Source: Bacteroides fragilis NCTC 9343
GTDB lineage: Bacteria; Bacteroidota; Bacteroidia; Bacteroidales; Bacteroidaceae
Direction: 5' to 3'
NCBI RefSeq assembly: GCF_000025985.1
Contig: NC_003228.3
Span: 186,001-250,000 of the forward strand
DNA: 64,000 nucleotides
Shown: positions 18,264 through 26,716 of the stretch, piece after piece
Numbering within the stretch: the stretch's first letter is position 1
Layout: the number at the start of each line of letters is the position of its first letter
The notes under the pieces: generated by a model
The model's input: only the letters and a program-made list of their open reading frames with translations
Database searches by the model: none
What the model was told of the DNA's origin: nothing
Translations under genes and position numbers: made by a program

Positions 18264-20099
18264 ATGAAGGAATTCTTTCAACTCATGCGGCGGTTTGTGT
18301 CGCCTTACAAGAAATTTCTGGGATGGGCTGTATTCTTAAACTTGCTGTCGGCTGTTTTTAATATATTTTCGTTTACTTTATTGATTCCGATTCTTCAGAT
18401 TCTTTTTAAGATGGACAATAAAGTCTATGAGTTTATTCCTTGGGATGCTGCGGGAGAGGGCTTGAAGGACATCGCTGTGAATAATTTCTATTATTATGTG
18501 ACTCGGATGATTGAAATAAACGGTCCTTCTCTTACATTGCTGTTTTTGGGTTTGTTCCTGGCATTCATGACTTTATTGAAAACATCGTGCTATTTTGCTT
18601 CTTCCGCAGTGATGATTCCTTTGCGTACGGGAGTCGTTCGTGATATCCGCATCATGGTTTATTCTAAAGTGATGAGTTTACCATTGGGTTTCTTTTCAGA
18701 AGAGCGCAAGGGAGACATCATTGCCCGTATGAGTGGTGATGTGGGTGAGGTTGAAAACTCGATTACAAGTTCATTGGATATGTTGATCAAGAATCCGATT
18801 CTGATTGTCATGTATTTTGGAACGTTGATTATCACCAGTTGGCAACTGACTTTGTTTACATTGTTAGTGGTTCCGGGTATGGGATGGATCATGGGTAAAG
18901 TAGGTAAAAAATTAAAGAGGCAATCACTTGAGGCGCAGGCTAAATGGAGTGATACGATGTCTCAACTTGAAGAAACTTTGGGGGGACTCCGTATTATTAA
19001 GGCTTTTATCGCCGAGCAAAAAATGATAAATCGTTTTACGGAATGCAGTAATGAGTTTCGTGACGCTACCAATAGGGTTGCCATGCGTCAGGCATTAGCG
19101 CATCCGATGAGTGAATTCTTGGGCACATTGCTTATTGTGGTTGTATTGTGGTTTGGCGGATCACTGATATTAGGAAATCACTCTTCCATTGATGCTCCTA
19201 CATTTATCTTTTATATGGTAATTCTTTATAGCGTTATCAATCCCTTGAAGGAATTTTCGAAAGCCGGATATAATATCCCTAAGGGACTGGCTTCTATGGA
19301 GCGTGTCGATAAGATACTGAAAGCAGAAAATAAGATTGTGGAGATTCCGAACCCGAAACCGTTGAATGGGTTGGAAGAACAAGTTGAGTTCAAAGATATT
19401 TCTTTCAGTTATGATGGGAAGAAAGAAGTACTTCAACATATTAACCTGACTGTACCCAAGGGTAAAACCGTTGCTTTGGTTGGGCAGTCCGGTTCAGGAA
19501 AGTCTACGTTGGTAGATTTATTGCCACGCTATCACGATGTGCAGGAAGGGACGATTACTATAGACGGAGTCAATATCAAGGATGTTCGTATCTCTGATTT
19601 GCGCAGCCTGATAGGAAATGTCAATCAGGAAGCTATTTTGTTCAATGATACATTCTTCAATAATATTGCTTTCGGCGTTGAGAACGCGACTATGGAGCAG
19701 GTGATTGAGGCCGCCAAAATAGCCAATGCACACGATTTTATCATGGAGAAAGAAGACGGTTACCATACTAATATCGGTGACCGGGGCAGCAAGCTCTCCG
19801 GGGGCCAACGCCAGCGCATCAGCATAGCCCGTGCCATCTTGAAGAATCCTCCCATTTTGATTCTTGACGAGGCTACTTCCGCTTTGGATACTGAGTCAGA
19901 GCGTTTGGTACAGGAAGCGCTGGAGCGTTTGATGAAAACACGCACGACGATTGCTATTGCCCACCGCCTCTCTACCATCAAAAATGCAGATGAAATTTGT
20001 GTGCTGTACGAAGGGGAAATTGTAGAACGCGGAAAACACGAAGAATTATTGGCTAAAAACGGATATTATAAACGACTGAATGATATGCAGTCACTATAG
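18264..20099 (+). CDS. ABC exporter, MsbA-like (ATPase fused to permease)
   Basis: A 611-residue half-transporter. The N-terminal transmembrane domain (about 1-345) contains hydrophobic segments at roughly 20-50, 90-120, 170-215 and 285-320. The nucleotide-binding domain has Walker A GQSGSGKST (about 407-415), the signature LSGGQ, Walker B ILILDEAT and a switch His in IAHRLST. MsbA-type exporters flip lipid A-core or other lipid-linked glycans across the inner membrane. Proximity to the core glycosyltransferase cluster supports that role, but related exporters carry peptides or drugs. An outer-membrane barrel gene follows after 2 bases, so the two are probably coupled. Confidence 0.88.
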   Translation: MKEFFQLMRRFVSPYKKFLGWAVFLNLLSAVFNIFSFTLLIPILQILFKMDNKVYEFIPWDAAGEGLKDIAVNNFYYYVTRMIEINGPSLTLLFLGLFLAFMTLLKTSCYFASSAVMIPLRTGVVRDIRIMVYSKVMSLPLGFFSEERKGDIIARMSGDVGEVENSITSSLDMLIKNPILIVMYFGTLIITSWQLTLFTLLVVPGMGWIMGKVGKKLKRQSLEAQAKWSDTMSQLEETLGGLRIIKAFIAEQKMINRFTECSNEFRDATNRVAMRQALAHPMSEFLGTLLIVVVLWFGGSLILGNHSSIDAPTFIFYMVILYSVINPLKEFSKAGYNIPKGLASMERVDKILKAENKIVEIPNPKPLNGLEEQVEFKDISFSYDGKKEVLQHINLTVPKGKTVALVGQSGSGKSTLVDLLPRYHDVQEGTITIDGVNIKDVRISDLRSLIGNVNQEAILFNDTFFNNIAFGVENATMEQVIEAAKIANAHDFIMEKEDGYHTNIGDRGSKLSGGQRQRISIARAILKNPPILILDEATSALDTESERLVQEALERLMKTRTTIAIAHRLSTIKNADEICVLYEGEIVERGKHEELLAKNGYYKRLNDMQSL

Positions 20100-20101
20100 A
20101 C

Positions 20102-21334
20102 ATGACAAAAAAATGGCAATATTTATGTAGATGCCTTTTAGTATTAGTTTTTATAGGAGGAGTTATCCCCGCAAAGGCGCAACTGGTAGAGCGAGTTTGC
20201 CGTACCGATTATAAAATAAGCCCCGAACGAAAAGGAGAACTTCTTCTGGAGTTGGACAATATCAGCTTTTTCAAAGACAATGAATTTGCCGGTACAGTGA
20301 TAAAAGGCTATTCATTGCCGGGACTCTGGATACAACCCAAATTTGTATATTATCCTTTGAAGAATATCAAATTGGAAGGAGGAGTCCATATGTTGTGGTT
20401 TAGTGGGGCTTATCGATATCCGAGTGTTTCTTATCAAGACATAGCACTGTGGAAAGGTGAACAATATCAGAAAGGTGCTCATCTTTTGCCTTTTTTCCGG
20501 GCACAAATATCGATGAAATCAGTAGACTTGATTTTAGGGAATATATATGGAGGCTCCAATCATGGACTGATTGCACCTTTGTATAATCCGGAGTTGAATT
20601 TGACTGCCGATCCGGAGACGGGTTTTCAGGTATTGGCAGGTGCTCCCTGGATCGATCTGGATGCTTGGATTGATTGGCAGAGTTTTATCTTTCGGGATGA
20701 TACTCATCAGGAAGCTTTTACTGTCGGATTATCTACACGGTTCAAGTTGAATGCCCCTTCTTCGACTTTCCATTGCTATATTCCTTTGCAAATATTGGCG
20801 CAACATCGCGGAGGCGAGATCGACACGATTCGTGAGAGTTCAGTACAAACGTTGATGAACGGTGCCGTAGGGGCAGGAGTGACGTGGAACATCGATCGCC
20901 GGATTTTGAAGCGTGTTAATGTAGAACTTGATGCTGCCGGTTATTATCAACAGAAAGGTGAGTTATGGCCTTATCATAAGGGCATTGGAGTCTATAGTAG
21001 TGCTTTTGTTGATTTGGGCAACTTCCGCGTAAAGATGGGGCATTGGATCTGCAACGATTTCATTACGATGTTTGGAATTCCCTATTTCGGAACAGTATCT
21101 ACCAAGAAAGAGGGTATAACTTATGATAAACCGCAAACTCTGTTCTGTTCGATAGAGTATTCCCGCATGTTCGGGAAGCATTATGCACTGGGATTGAAGG
21201 CCGATGCATATCAGTTTTTCCCGGGGACAATGCGGAGTGCCAATGGAGAATTAACTTCTCCCGGTAGCACTACCAGTTTTTCTGTCGGAGTCTATTTCCG
21301 GATTAATCCATCATTTTTATTGAAGAAGTTTTAG
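20102..21334 (+). CDS. Predicted outer-membrane beta-barrel protein
   Basis: A 410-residue protein with a cleavable signal peptide (hydrophobic core at about residues 9-21, cleavage probably after AKA). The mature part alternates polar and aromatic/hydrophobic residues in short strands throughout (for example FKLNAPSSTFHCYIPLQI) and ends in Phe, the usual last residue of an outer-membrane barrel. I do not recognise the family; a capsule-assembly or LPS-linked porin-like role is only suggested by its 2-base spacing from the MsbA-like exporter. No catalytic residues can be named. Confidence 0.65.
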   Translation: MTKKWQYLCRCLLVLVFIGGVIPAKAQLVERVCRTDYKISPERKGELLLELDNISFFKDNEFAGTVIKGYSLPGLWIQPKFVYYPLKNIKLEGGVHMLWFSGAYRYPSVSYQDIALWKGEQYQKGAHLLPFFRAQISMKSVDLILGNIYGGSNHGLIAPLYNPELNLTADPETGFQVLAGAPWIDLDAWIDWQSFIFRDDTHQEAFTVGLSTRFKLNAPSSTFHCYIPLQILAQHRGGEIDTIRESSVQTLMNGAVGAGVTWNIDRRILKRVNVELDAAGYYQQKGELWPYHKGIGVYSSAFVDLGNFRVKMGHWICNDFITMFGIPYFGTVSTKKEGITYDKPQTLFCSIEYSRMFGKHYALGLKADAYQFFPGTMRSANGELTSPGSTTSFSVGVYFRINPSFLLKKF

Positions 21335-21337
21335 AGT

Positions 21338-21967
21338 CTATTTTCTTCCGAAGTCTGCCGGGATTTCTCCCCATTCTCTGGTTTCCCATTTCAATATGGG
21401 AGTGGTATACTTATTTTCTTTAAGCCATTTTTCTGCGCGTTCTATCAATACAAACAGGGCTTCAGTTTCTGCCGTACGGGAGAGTTTCGTCTTGCATTTT
21501 TTTTGTTTCACCCAACTGATTGCGTTTGCACTGTCGCTATAGATTGGCATGTCGAACCCTTTCTGCTTCAGCAAAGCAAGACCGTGTACGAGTGCCAGAA
21601 ACTCGCCGATATTGTTGGTACCTTTCATCGGGCCGAAATGAAAAATTTCTTGCCGGCTTGCCACGTGGACACCACGATACTCCATCGGGCCCGGATTGCC
21701 ACTGCATGCAGCGTCCACAGCGAGGCTGTTTTCTATGACTGCTGCCGGTAGCATCTCAGTGGAAGGTCCGGTTGTTTTTTTCTTTGCATTTTTACCAATA
21801 TAAGCATAAGGTGATGCAGCGAAAGCTCGTTCTGCTTCTTCCCGGTTATCAAAAGATTTATATTTGGCACTGTCATATCCCTTCACCTGAAGCTGACATT
21901 CGGTCCAGGAGGTATAAATACCAGGAGTGACTCCATCCCATACAACGTAAAATTTTTGTTTGCCCAT
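21338..21967 (-). CDS. rnhA: Ribonuclease H with N-terminal hybrid-binding domain
   Basis: A 209-residue RNase HI that removes the RNA strand of RNA-DNA hybrids. The first 45 residues (FYVVWDGVTPGIYTSW then FDNREEAERAF) are the caulimovirus viroplasmin/hybrid-binding domain found in eukaryotic RNase H1 and some bacterial enzymes. The catalytic domain shows the acidic set: Asp in AVDAACSGNPGP, Glu in NNIGEFLALVHGL, Asp in IYSDSANAISW and a final Asp in IPADFGRK. The N-terminal domain raises affinity and processivity on hybrids in characterised homologues. It is convergent with the barrel gene, with only 3 bases between stops. Confidence 0.92.
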   Translation of the reverse strand: MGKQKFYVVWDGVTPGIYTSWTECQLQVKGYDSAKYKSFDNREEAERAFAASPYAYIGKNAKKKTTGPSTEMLPAAVIENSLAVDAACSGNPGPMEYRGVHVASRQEIFHFGPMKGTNNIGEFLALVHGLALLKQKGFDMPIYSDSANAISWVKQKKCKTKLSRTAETEALFVLIERAEKWLKENKYTTPILKWETREWGEIPADFGRK

Positions 21968-22086
21968 ATTTGATGTTTCAACTTATCGGGTGGTAAAGGT
22001 ACGAATATATTCCATTACCGAACAACTTTCGTTTGTCAGTTGTTTTAATTTAAAAGAATCAATCTAATAAAGAAAGGAGTATTTTT

Positions 22087-22689
22087 ATGAAAAAATCCTT
22101 CGAAGAGGCCCTCAAACACAGAAGGACCTATTATTCGATAACAAACCAGTCTCCGGTTTCTGATGAGGAAATAGAGCGGATTGTCAATTTAGCTGTCACT
22201 CATGTGCCTTCTGCTTTCAACTCTCAATCGACTCGTGTAGTGCTATTGTTGGGTGAGAATCATAAGAAATTATGGCATATCGTAAAAGAAACATTGCGAA
22301 AGATCGTCCCACCGGAAGTTTTTAAAACGACGGAAGCCAAAATCGACAACTCTTTTGCAAGCGGATACGGAACTGTTTTATTCTTCGAAGATCAGTCGGT
22401 CGTTAAGGGATTGCAGGAAGCATTCAGCAGTTATAAGGATAACTTCCCCGGGTGGTCGCTGCAGACTTCTGCGATGCATCAGCTGGCTGTATGGACGATG
22501 TTGGAAGATGTCGGCTTCGGAGCTTCTTTGCAACATTACAATCCGCTGATCGATGAAGAAGTACGCCATACCTGGCATTTGCCTGAAGAGTGGCATCTGA
22601 TTGCCGAAATGCCGTTTGGACTTCCGGTACAGGGACCTGGCGATAAAGATTTTAAAGATTTGGATACCCGGGTCAAGGTATTTAAATAA
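22087..22689 (+). CDS. Nitroreductase-family FMN oxidoreductase
   Basis: A 200-residue protein of the nitroreductase superfamily, likely the small HBN1/YdgI-like branch. The family N-terminus is visible (RRTYYSITNQSPVSDEEIERI), followed by the FMN-binding VPSAFNSQSTRVVLL segment and a later AVWTMLEDVGFGASLQHYNP. These enzymes use flavin and NAD(P)H to reduce nitro groups, quinones or similar electrophiles in the cytoplasm. The physiological substrate is unknown. No neighbour is coupled; a long repeat-rich non-coding stretch follows. Confidence 0.88.
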   Translation: MKKSFEEALKHRRTYYSITNQSPVSDEEIERIVNLAVTHVPSAFNSQSTRVVLLLGENHKKLWHIVKETLRKIVPPEVFKTTEAKIDNSFASGYGTVLFFEDQSVVKGLQEAFSSYKDNFPGWSLQTSAMHQLAVWTMLEDVGFGASLQHYNPLIDEEVRHTWHLPEEWHLIAEMPFGLPVQGPGDKDFKDLDTRVKVFK

Positions 22690-22792
22690 GGTTTATTTGT
22701 TTCACCGAAGGAGGGGATATCGTTTTATCTTTGGTCAAGACTTGTTGAGTAGCATTACATCGCTTTGTGTGCAATGTGTTATGATTAAGTCT

Positions 22793-22900
22793 TTTATGAA
22801 AAAGAACGGCATCCTTATCCGAGTTTGCATGCCTGTGCTCATAAGCCCGCATATTCGGGCTCATGGACACAGGCATGCGGGCTTATGGGCCTCCGTATTG
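22793..22900. repeat. Structured dispersed repeat, copy 1 (interleaved inverted repeats)
   Basis: Two perfect inverted repeats are interleaved. Arm A GCATGCCTGTG (22827-22837) pairs with 22868-22878, and arm B CATAAGCCCGCAT (22840-22852) pairs with 22875-22887. The second arms overlap by four bases, so both stems can form only as a pseudoknot-like fold or as alternatives. B can also pair locally (CGGGCT-ATG at 22856-22865). A related sequence lies at 48771-48845. Confidence 0.65.
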
Positions 22901-22941
22901 CCTGAAAAACAGAGGGTGTAAGACGGAAGATCGAAATGATT

Positions 22942-23456
22942 TTTTGGGGTTCTTCTTCGAATTTGGTGGTAAGTTTTCTTTTACTCATGGAATCTAATTC
23001 AGTTTTCGGACGTGTAAGCCCTCTTTTATAGTTGACAAAAAAGGAAGTATCCCGGCTTTCACCCGAAGAGTCCATCCGTGAGGTGAGGAAGCTAATCTTA
23101 GACTAAATCATCTGAAAATCAATGTCTTTAAAAAGTAAGATTTCTCTCCTCAAAAGCTTTGTTTTAACACAGAGTTAAAACTTGTTCTTTGGATGTGAAT
23201 AAGAAGTTCTTTAAATGCAAAAGGCTTGTTATTTGCGCACAAGAACCTGCCAACTGCAAAAGACGTTAACAATGTTAATTGAAGAAAGGTATAAAGATGA
23301 AGATACCGGTTCAGACGACGTAAATTCACTTCCGAAGCTTGAGCTATCTTATTCAGCCGATGTCTGTTTTTTCTTATTAAAGCAAAAAGGACAATAATCA
23401 ACTTGAAAAAAAAGAAATAAAGAATTTACCACCAAATTTGAAGAAGAACCCGAAAA
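22942..23456. mobile_element. Candidate MITE-like element or transposon remnant
   Basis: The 25-mer at 22948-22972 (starting GGTTCTTCTTCG) and the reverse complement of 23426-23450 differ at a single base, and weaker matching continues outward (TTTT) and inward (AArTTyT). The arms enclose about 450 AT-rich bases with no transposase. Both arms can be read as coding for a TTKFEEEP peptide, so they may alternatively be ends of two inverted gene remnants. No clear target-site duplication was found. Confidence 0.5.
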
Positions 23457-23496
23457 GTTACCATGTGGGTCATTCGGTGTTCTCTCAATAAATATC

Positions 23497-23504
23497 TATC
23501 TTTG
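23497..23504 (+). promoter_or_regulatory. -7 box of aroK
   Basis: TATCTTTG, an exact TAnnTTTG match, lies 21 bases before the chosen aroK start at 23525. This argues against translation beginning at the upstream in-frame codon at 23504. Confidence 0.5.
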
Positions 23505-23524
23505 TGCGAAAATGCCGTTTGCTT

Positions 23525-24064
23525 ATGATCCGTATATTTCTGACCGGCTATATGGGAGCCGGAAAAACCACGTTAGGAAAGGCTCTCGCACGAGAACTGC
23601 ACATCCCATTTATCGATTTGGACTGGTATATTGAAGAGCGTTTTCACAAAACGGTCGGAGAGTTGTTTTCTGAACGGGGAGAAGCCAGTTTTAGGGAACT
23701 TGAAAAGAACATGCTACATGAAGTAGGTGAGTTTGAGGATGTGGTGATCTCTACAGGAGGAGGGGCGCCTTGCTTTTTCGATAACATGGAGTATATGAAT
23801 CGGGTGGGGACTACCGTCTTTCTGGATGTAGACCCCAAGGTATTGTTTAGCCGGTTGCGGGTTGCCAAACAACAGCGCCCTATATTGCAGGGGAAGAAAG
23901 ATGACGAACTACTTGATTTTATCGTACAGGCACTCGAAAAACGTGCGCCTTTTTATCGTCAGGCTAATTATATCTATTGTGCAGACAAACTGGAAGACCG
24001 TAGTCAGATTGAAACATCCGTGCAACAACTGCGTAAACTTTTGAACTTACATATAGCAAGCTAA
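23525..24064 (+). CDS. aroK: Shikimate kinase
   Basis: A 179-residue shikimate kinase, phosphorylating shikimate with ATP in the chorismate pathway. The start MIRIFLTGYMGAGKTTLGK at 23525 places the P-loop GYMGAGKTT (about 8-16) where the family has it. Other motifs: the shikimate-binding DLDWYIEE, FRELEKNMLHE and STGGGAP, and a lid region with QQRPIL. The upstream in-frame codon at 23504 overlaps the -7 box and is unlikely. The gene seems monocistronic. Confidence 0.94.
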   Translation: MIRIFLTGYMGAGKTTLGKALARELHIPFIDLDWYIEERFHKTVGELFSERGEASFRELEKNMLHEVGEFEDVVISTGGGAPCFFDNMEYMNRVGTTVFLDVDPKVLFSRLRVAKQQRPILQGKKDDELLDFIVQALEKRAPFYRQANYIYCADKLEDRSQIETSVQQLRKLLNLHIAS

Positions 24065-24210
24065 ATTTTAAGAAACCTTATTTTCTGCTTCGGCTATCCC
24101 TTTTTTCTTCTCTATCCTTTGTTCAGTCGGCCAATATTACTATCTTGCAGTCGCTGTGAGGTTTTATGCCTGTCAGTGTGTTACAACATAAATAAAACGA
24201 TCAGACAATT

Positions 24211-26709
24211 ATGGAAACTTTAAAAGAGAAATTCGAAGCCCTGGCCCATCGTATCCAATCATCCGGAAAACCGGCTGCCGCATGGTTCCCTCAATTTACA
24301 CCTGTCACTTTGTTGAACGCCGAAAATTGGTGGGAAGCACTTGCTGTGTGCGAATATGCCTTGGACACCCATGAGGACGAAGCACTGACAGCCGGATTTT
24401 TTGAATTAATATTCAGTGCATACGATTGTAACGTAGAAGTGGATCTTAATGAGGAAGAGTATGCCTACTGGTGGGAGAAAGTGATCAGTGTATGCGATCG
24501 TGTGGCTGTATTCAACGGTGCCGGGTGGTCACAGAAAGGTGCACAATATTCGGAAGCCCGTTATGGGAAACGTGATCTCAGCCTGTTATTCCCTTGCTAT
24601 GAAAAAGCGGCGGAAATGGGAAGCCCGGAAGCAGAGGCAACCGTTGCTTATTGGCGTTATATGGGTTTCTACTGCGAACAGGATAGGGCAGAAGGAGAGC
24701 GTCGATTTGCAGCTTTATCCTCACCCGAAGCTTTGCTATGGGGAAAATATTACCGGGCTTATGCCGAGCAGCACACCGGCAGTAAAGAGAAAGCCCTGCT
24801 TATGCGAAAAGAGTTGCTTGACGAACTTCCCGAAGGCCATCGCCTGCGTGCCCATGTATATGCCGCGATGGGCGACGCACTTGATATAGAAGAAGGAAGT
24901 GTGGCTGAAGAAGCGGCATGCTATGAGAAGTCGCTGGAACTTGTTCCTAATCTATATTCTTTAAAAAATCTGGCAACTCTCTATTTCCGCTATCCGGAAC
25001 TAGGGAAGCAAAAAGAGCTGGCGTTTGAGTTGTGGGAGAAAGCCTGGCATGCAGGTGTATGGTCTGCAGCTAATTTCCTTGGATATAACTATCAGGAAGA
25101 AGAGTGGCTCGATATGCCTAAAGCCATTGAATGGCTGGAGAAAGGGATGCTTTATTGTGAATCATATTGTGCCTATGAATTAGCATTGATCTATCTTTAT
25201 AATGATGAGTATAAGAATGTGGAACGTGGGTTGATGTGCCTGCAGCGCTGTGTCGACGACAATTATGTAGAAGCTATCGAGACGCTTGCCAATGTTTATT
25301 TCAACGGTGAATTGGTGGAAGAGAATATCTCGTATGCCTGTCAGTTGTTGGAGAGAGCTATCGAGCTGGGGTCCGGTAGTGCAGCCTATCGTATCGGCTG
25401 GATGTATGAGCGTGGATTGCTTTCTGAAGAACCGGATTATCAGAAGGCTATGGAGTATTATGAAAAAGCTGTGTCTATGGACAGTGCTGACGGGTATGCA
25501 CGGGCGGCTCTTTATTTGGCTAATGGTTATTCCGGAGTTACGGATGCCGGGAAGTCAAAGGCCTATTATGAAAAAGCGGCAGAGCTGGGTTCATGTTTTG
25601 CAATGGTAGAATTGGCATTCTTATACGAAAATGGTGAGGTGGTAGAACAAAGTTATGAGAAAGCTTTCGACTTGCTCCAAAAAGCTGCCGGACAGGAGTA
25701 TCCTTATGCGATGTATCGTGTAGGACTTTATTTGGATAGGGGAGTCATCGGTGAGCCACGGCCCGAAGAAGCGTTTGCATGGTATGCAAAGGCAGCCGAA
25801 CGGGGAGATGGAGATGCGATCTTCGCTCTTGGGCGTTGCTATAAGAATGGAATTGGTACGGAAGAGAATCCGGATAAGGCTCTTGAATGGTTTACTAAGG
25901 GTGCAGAGAATAACGAACCCCGTTGTCTTACAGAAATGGGGTTGGCTTATGAATACGGTAGTGGGATAGAAGAGAATCCTCATCAAGCTGTTGAATATAT
26001 GACAAAGGCTGCCGAACAAAATTATGGTTATGCCCAATTTAAAATGGGAGACTACTTTTTCTTTGGTTACGGTGCCTGTCCCGAAGATAACAAACAAGCT
26101 GTGGAATGGTACGAGAAGGCTGTTGCAAATGATATACCTTTGGCTATGTTGCGTATGGGTGAATATTACCTTTACGATTATGACAAACTGAATGAGTCGG
26201 AGAAAGCTTTCAGCTACTTCAAGAAAGCGGCTGAAGCAGAATGTTATAATGAAGGGCTGGGAATCTGCTACGAGATGGGTATCGGTGTGGAAGACAATGA
26301 AACAGAGGCATTCAAATATTATACTTTGGCTGCGGGCAGTGGCAATGTTATGAGTATGTATCGCACCGGATTGTGTTATTACAACGGAGTAGGTGTAAAA
26401 CAGAATTATACAGAAGCTTACCGATGGTTTAATGATGCCGCCGGAAATGACAATGTGGCTTCGTATTATTATTTAGGTAAGATGCTGATGTATGGCGAAG
26501 GCTGTGTGCCCGATGCGGAAGCAGGGCTTCAATGGTTGATGAAAGCTGCTGAGCATAATAGTGACAAGGCGCAGTTCGAATTGGGCAATGCCTATTTGAT
26601 GGGTAATGGAGTAGAGGAGAATGATGAGATCGCTATGGAGTGGTTTGAGAAAGCAGCCGAAAACGGAAACGCGAAAGCCTTGAAAATTACTGGAAGAAGA
26701 CAACGATAA
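24211..26709 (+). CDS. Large Sel1-like repeat protein
   Basis: An 832-residue protein without a signal peptide. The N-terminal 200 residues are helical and acidic. From about residue 230 to the end it is a run of about 36-residue Sel1-like repeats of the type A..xLGxxYxxGxGVxxNxxxAxxWxxKAAExG, with at least a dozen recognisable units. Such solenoids bind partner proteins and assemble complexes. It is the first gene of a tight unit: the Hsp90-like gene starts 7 bases later and a TPR-like gene follows. By analogy with Hsp90 co-chaperones, which are commonly TPR solenoids, it may act as a cofactor or client adaptor of that ATPase (inference). Confidence 0.85.
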   Translation: METLKEKFEALAHRIQSSGKPAAAWFPQFTPVTLLNAENWWEALAVCEYALDTHEDEALTAGFFELIFSAYDCNVEVDLNEEEYAYWWEKVISVCDRVAVFNGAGWSQKGAQYSEARYGKRDLSLLFPCYEKAAEMGSPEAEATVAYWRYMGFYCEQDRAEGERRFAALSSPEALLWGKYYRAYAEQHTGSKEKALLMRKELLDELPEGHRLRAHVYAAMGDALDIEEGSVAEEAACYEKSLELVPNLYSLKNLATLYFRYPELGKQKELAFELWEKAWHAGVWSAANFLGYNYQEEEWLDMPKAIEWLEKGMLYCESYCAYELALIYLYNDEYKNVERGLMCLQRCVDDNYVEAIETLANVYFNGELVEENISYACQLLERAIELGSGSAAYRIGWMYERGLLSEEPDYQKAMEYYEKAVSMDSADGYARAALYLANGYSGVTDAGKSKAYYEKAAELGSCFAMVELAFLYENGEVVEQSYEKAFDLLQKAAGQEYPYAMYRVGLYLDRGVIGEPRPEEAFAWYAKAAERGDGDAIFALGRCYKNGIGTEENPDKALEWFTKGAENNEPRCLTEMGLAYEYGSGIEENPHQAVEYMTKAAEQNYGYAQFKMGDYFFFGYGACPEDNKQAVEWYEKAVANDIPLAMLRMGEYYLYDYDKLNESEKAFSYFKKAAEAECYNEGLGICYEMGIGVEDNETEAFKYYTLAAGSGNVMSMYRTGLCYYNGVGVKQNYTEAYRWFNDAAGNDNVASYYYLGKMLMYGEGCVPDAEAGLQWLMKAAEHNSDKAQFELGNAYLMGNGVEENDEIAMEWFEKAAENGNAKALKITGRRQR

Positions 26710-26716
26710 AAACAGA

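Larger units (their letters stand above)
22690..23524. other. Repeat-rich intergenic stretch between nitroreductase and aroK
   Basis: An 835-base region without a credible gene; the short open frames in it lack ribosome-binding context and family features. It contains a structured palindromic repeat (22793-22900), then a segment bounded by 25-base near-perfect inverted repeats (22948-22972 and 23426-23450), and finally the aroK -7 box. These are listed separately. Confidence 0.6.

Noticed and set aside
22839..23075. Minus-strand 78-residue frame across the inverted repeat
   Set aside because: It runs through the palindromic repeat and one arm of the inverted repeat, so its composition reflects those elements.
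23215..23397. 60-residue frame in the repeat-rich intergenic region
   Set aside because: No ribosome-binding context, no recognisable family, and it lies within the candidate MITE.
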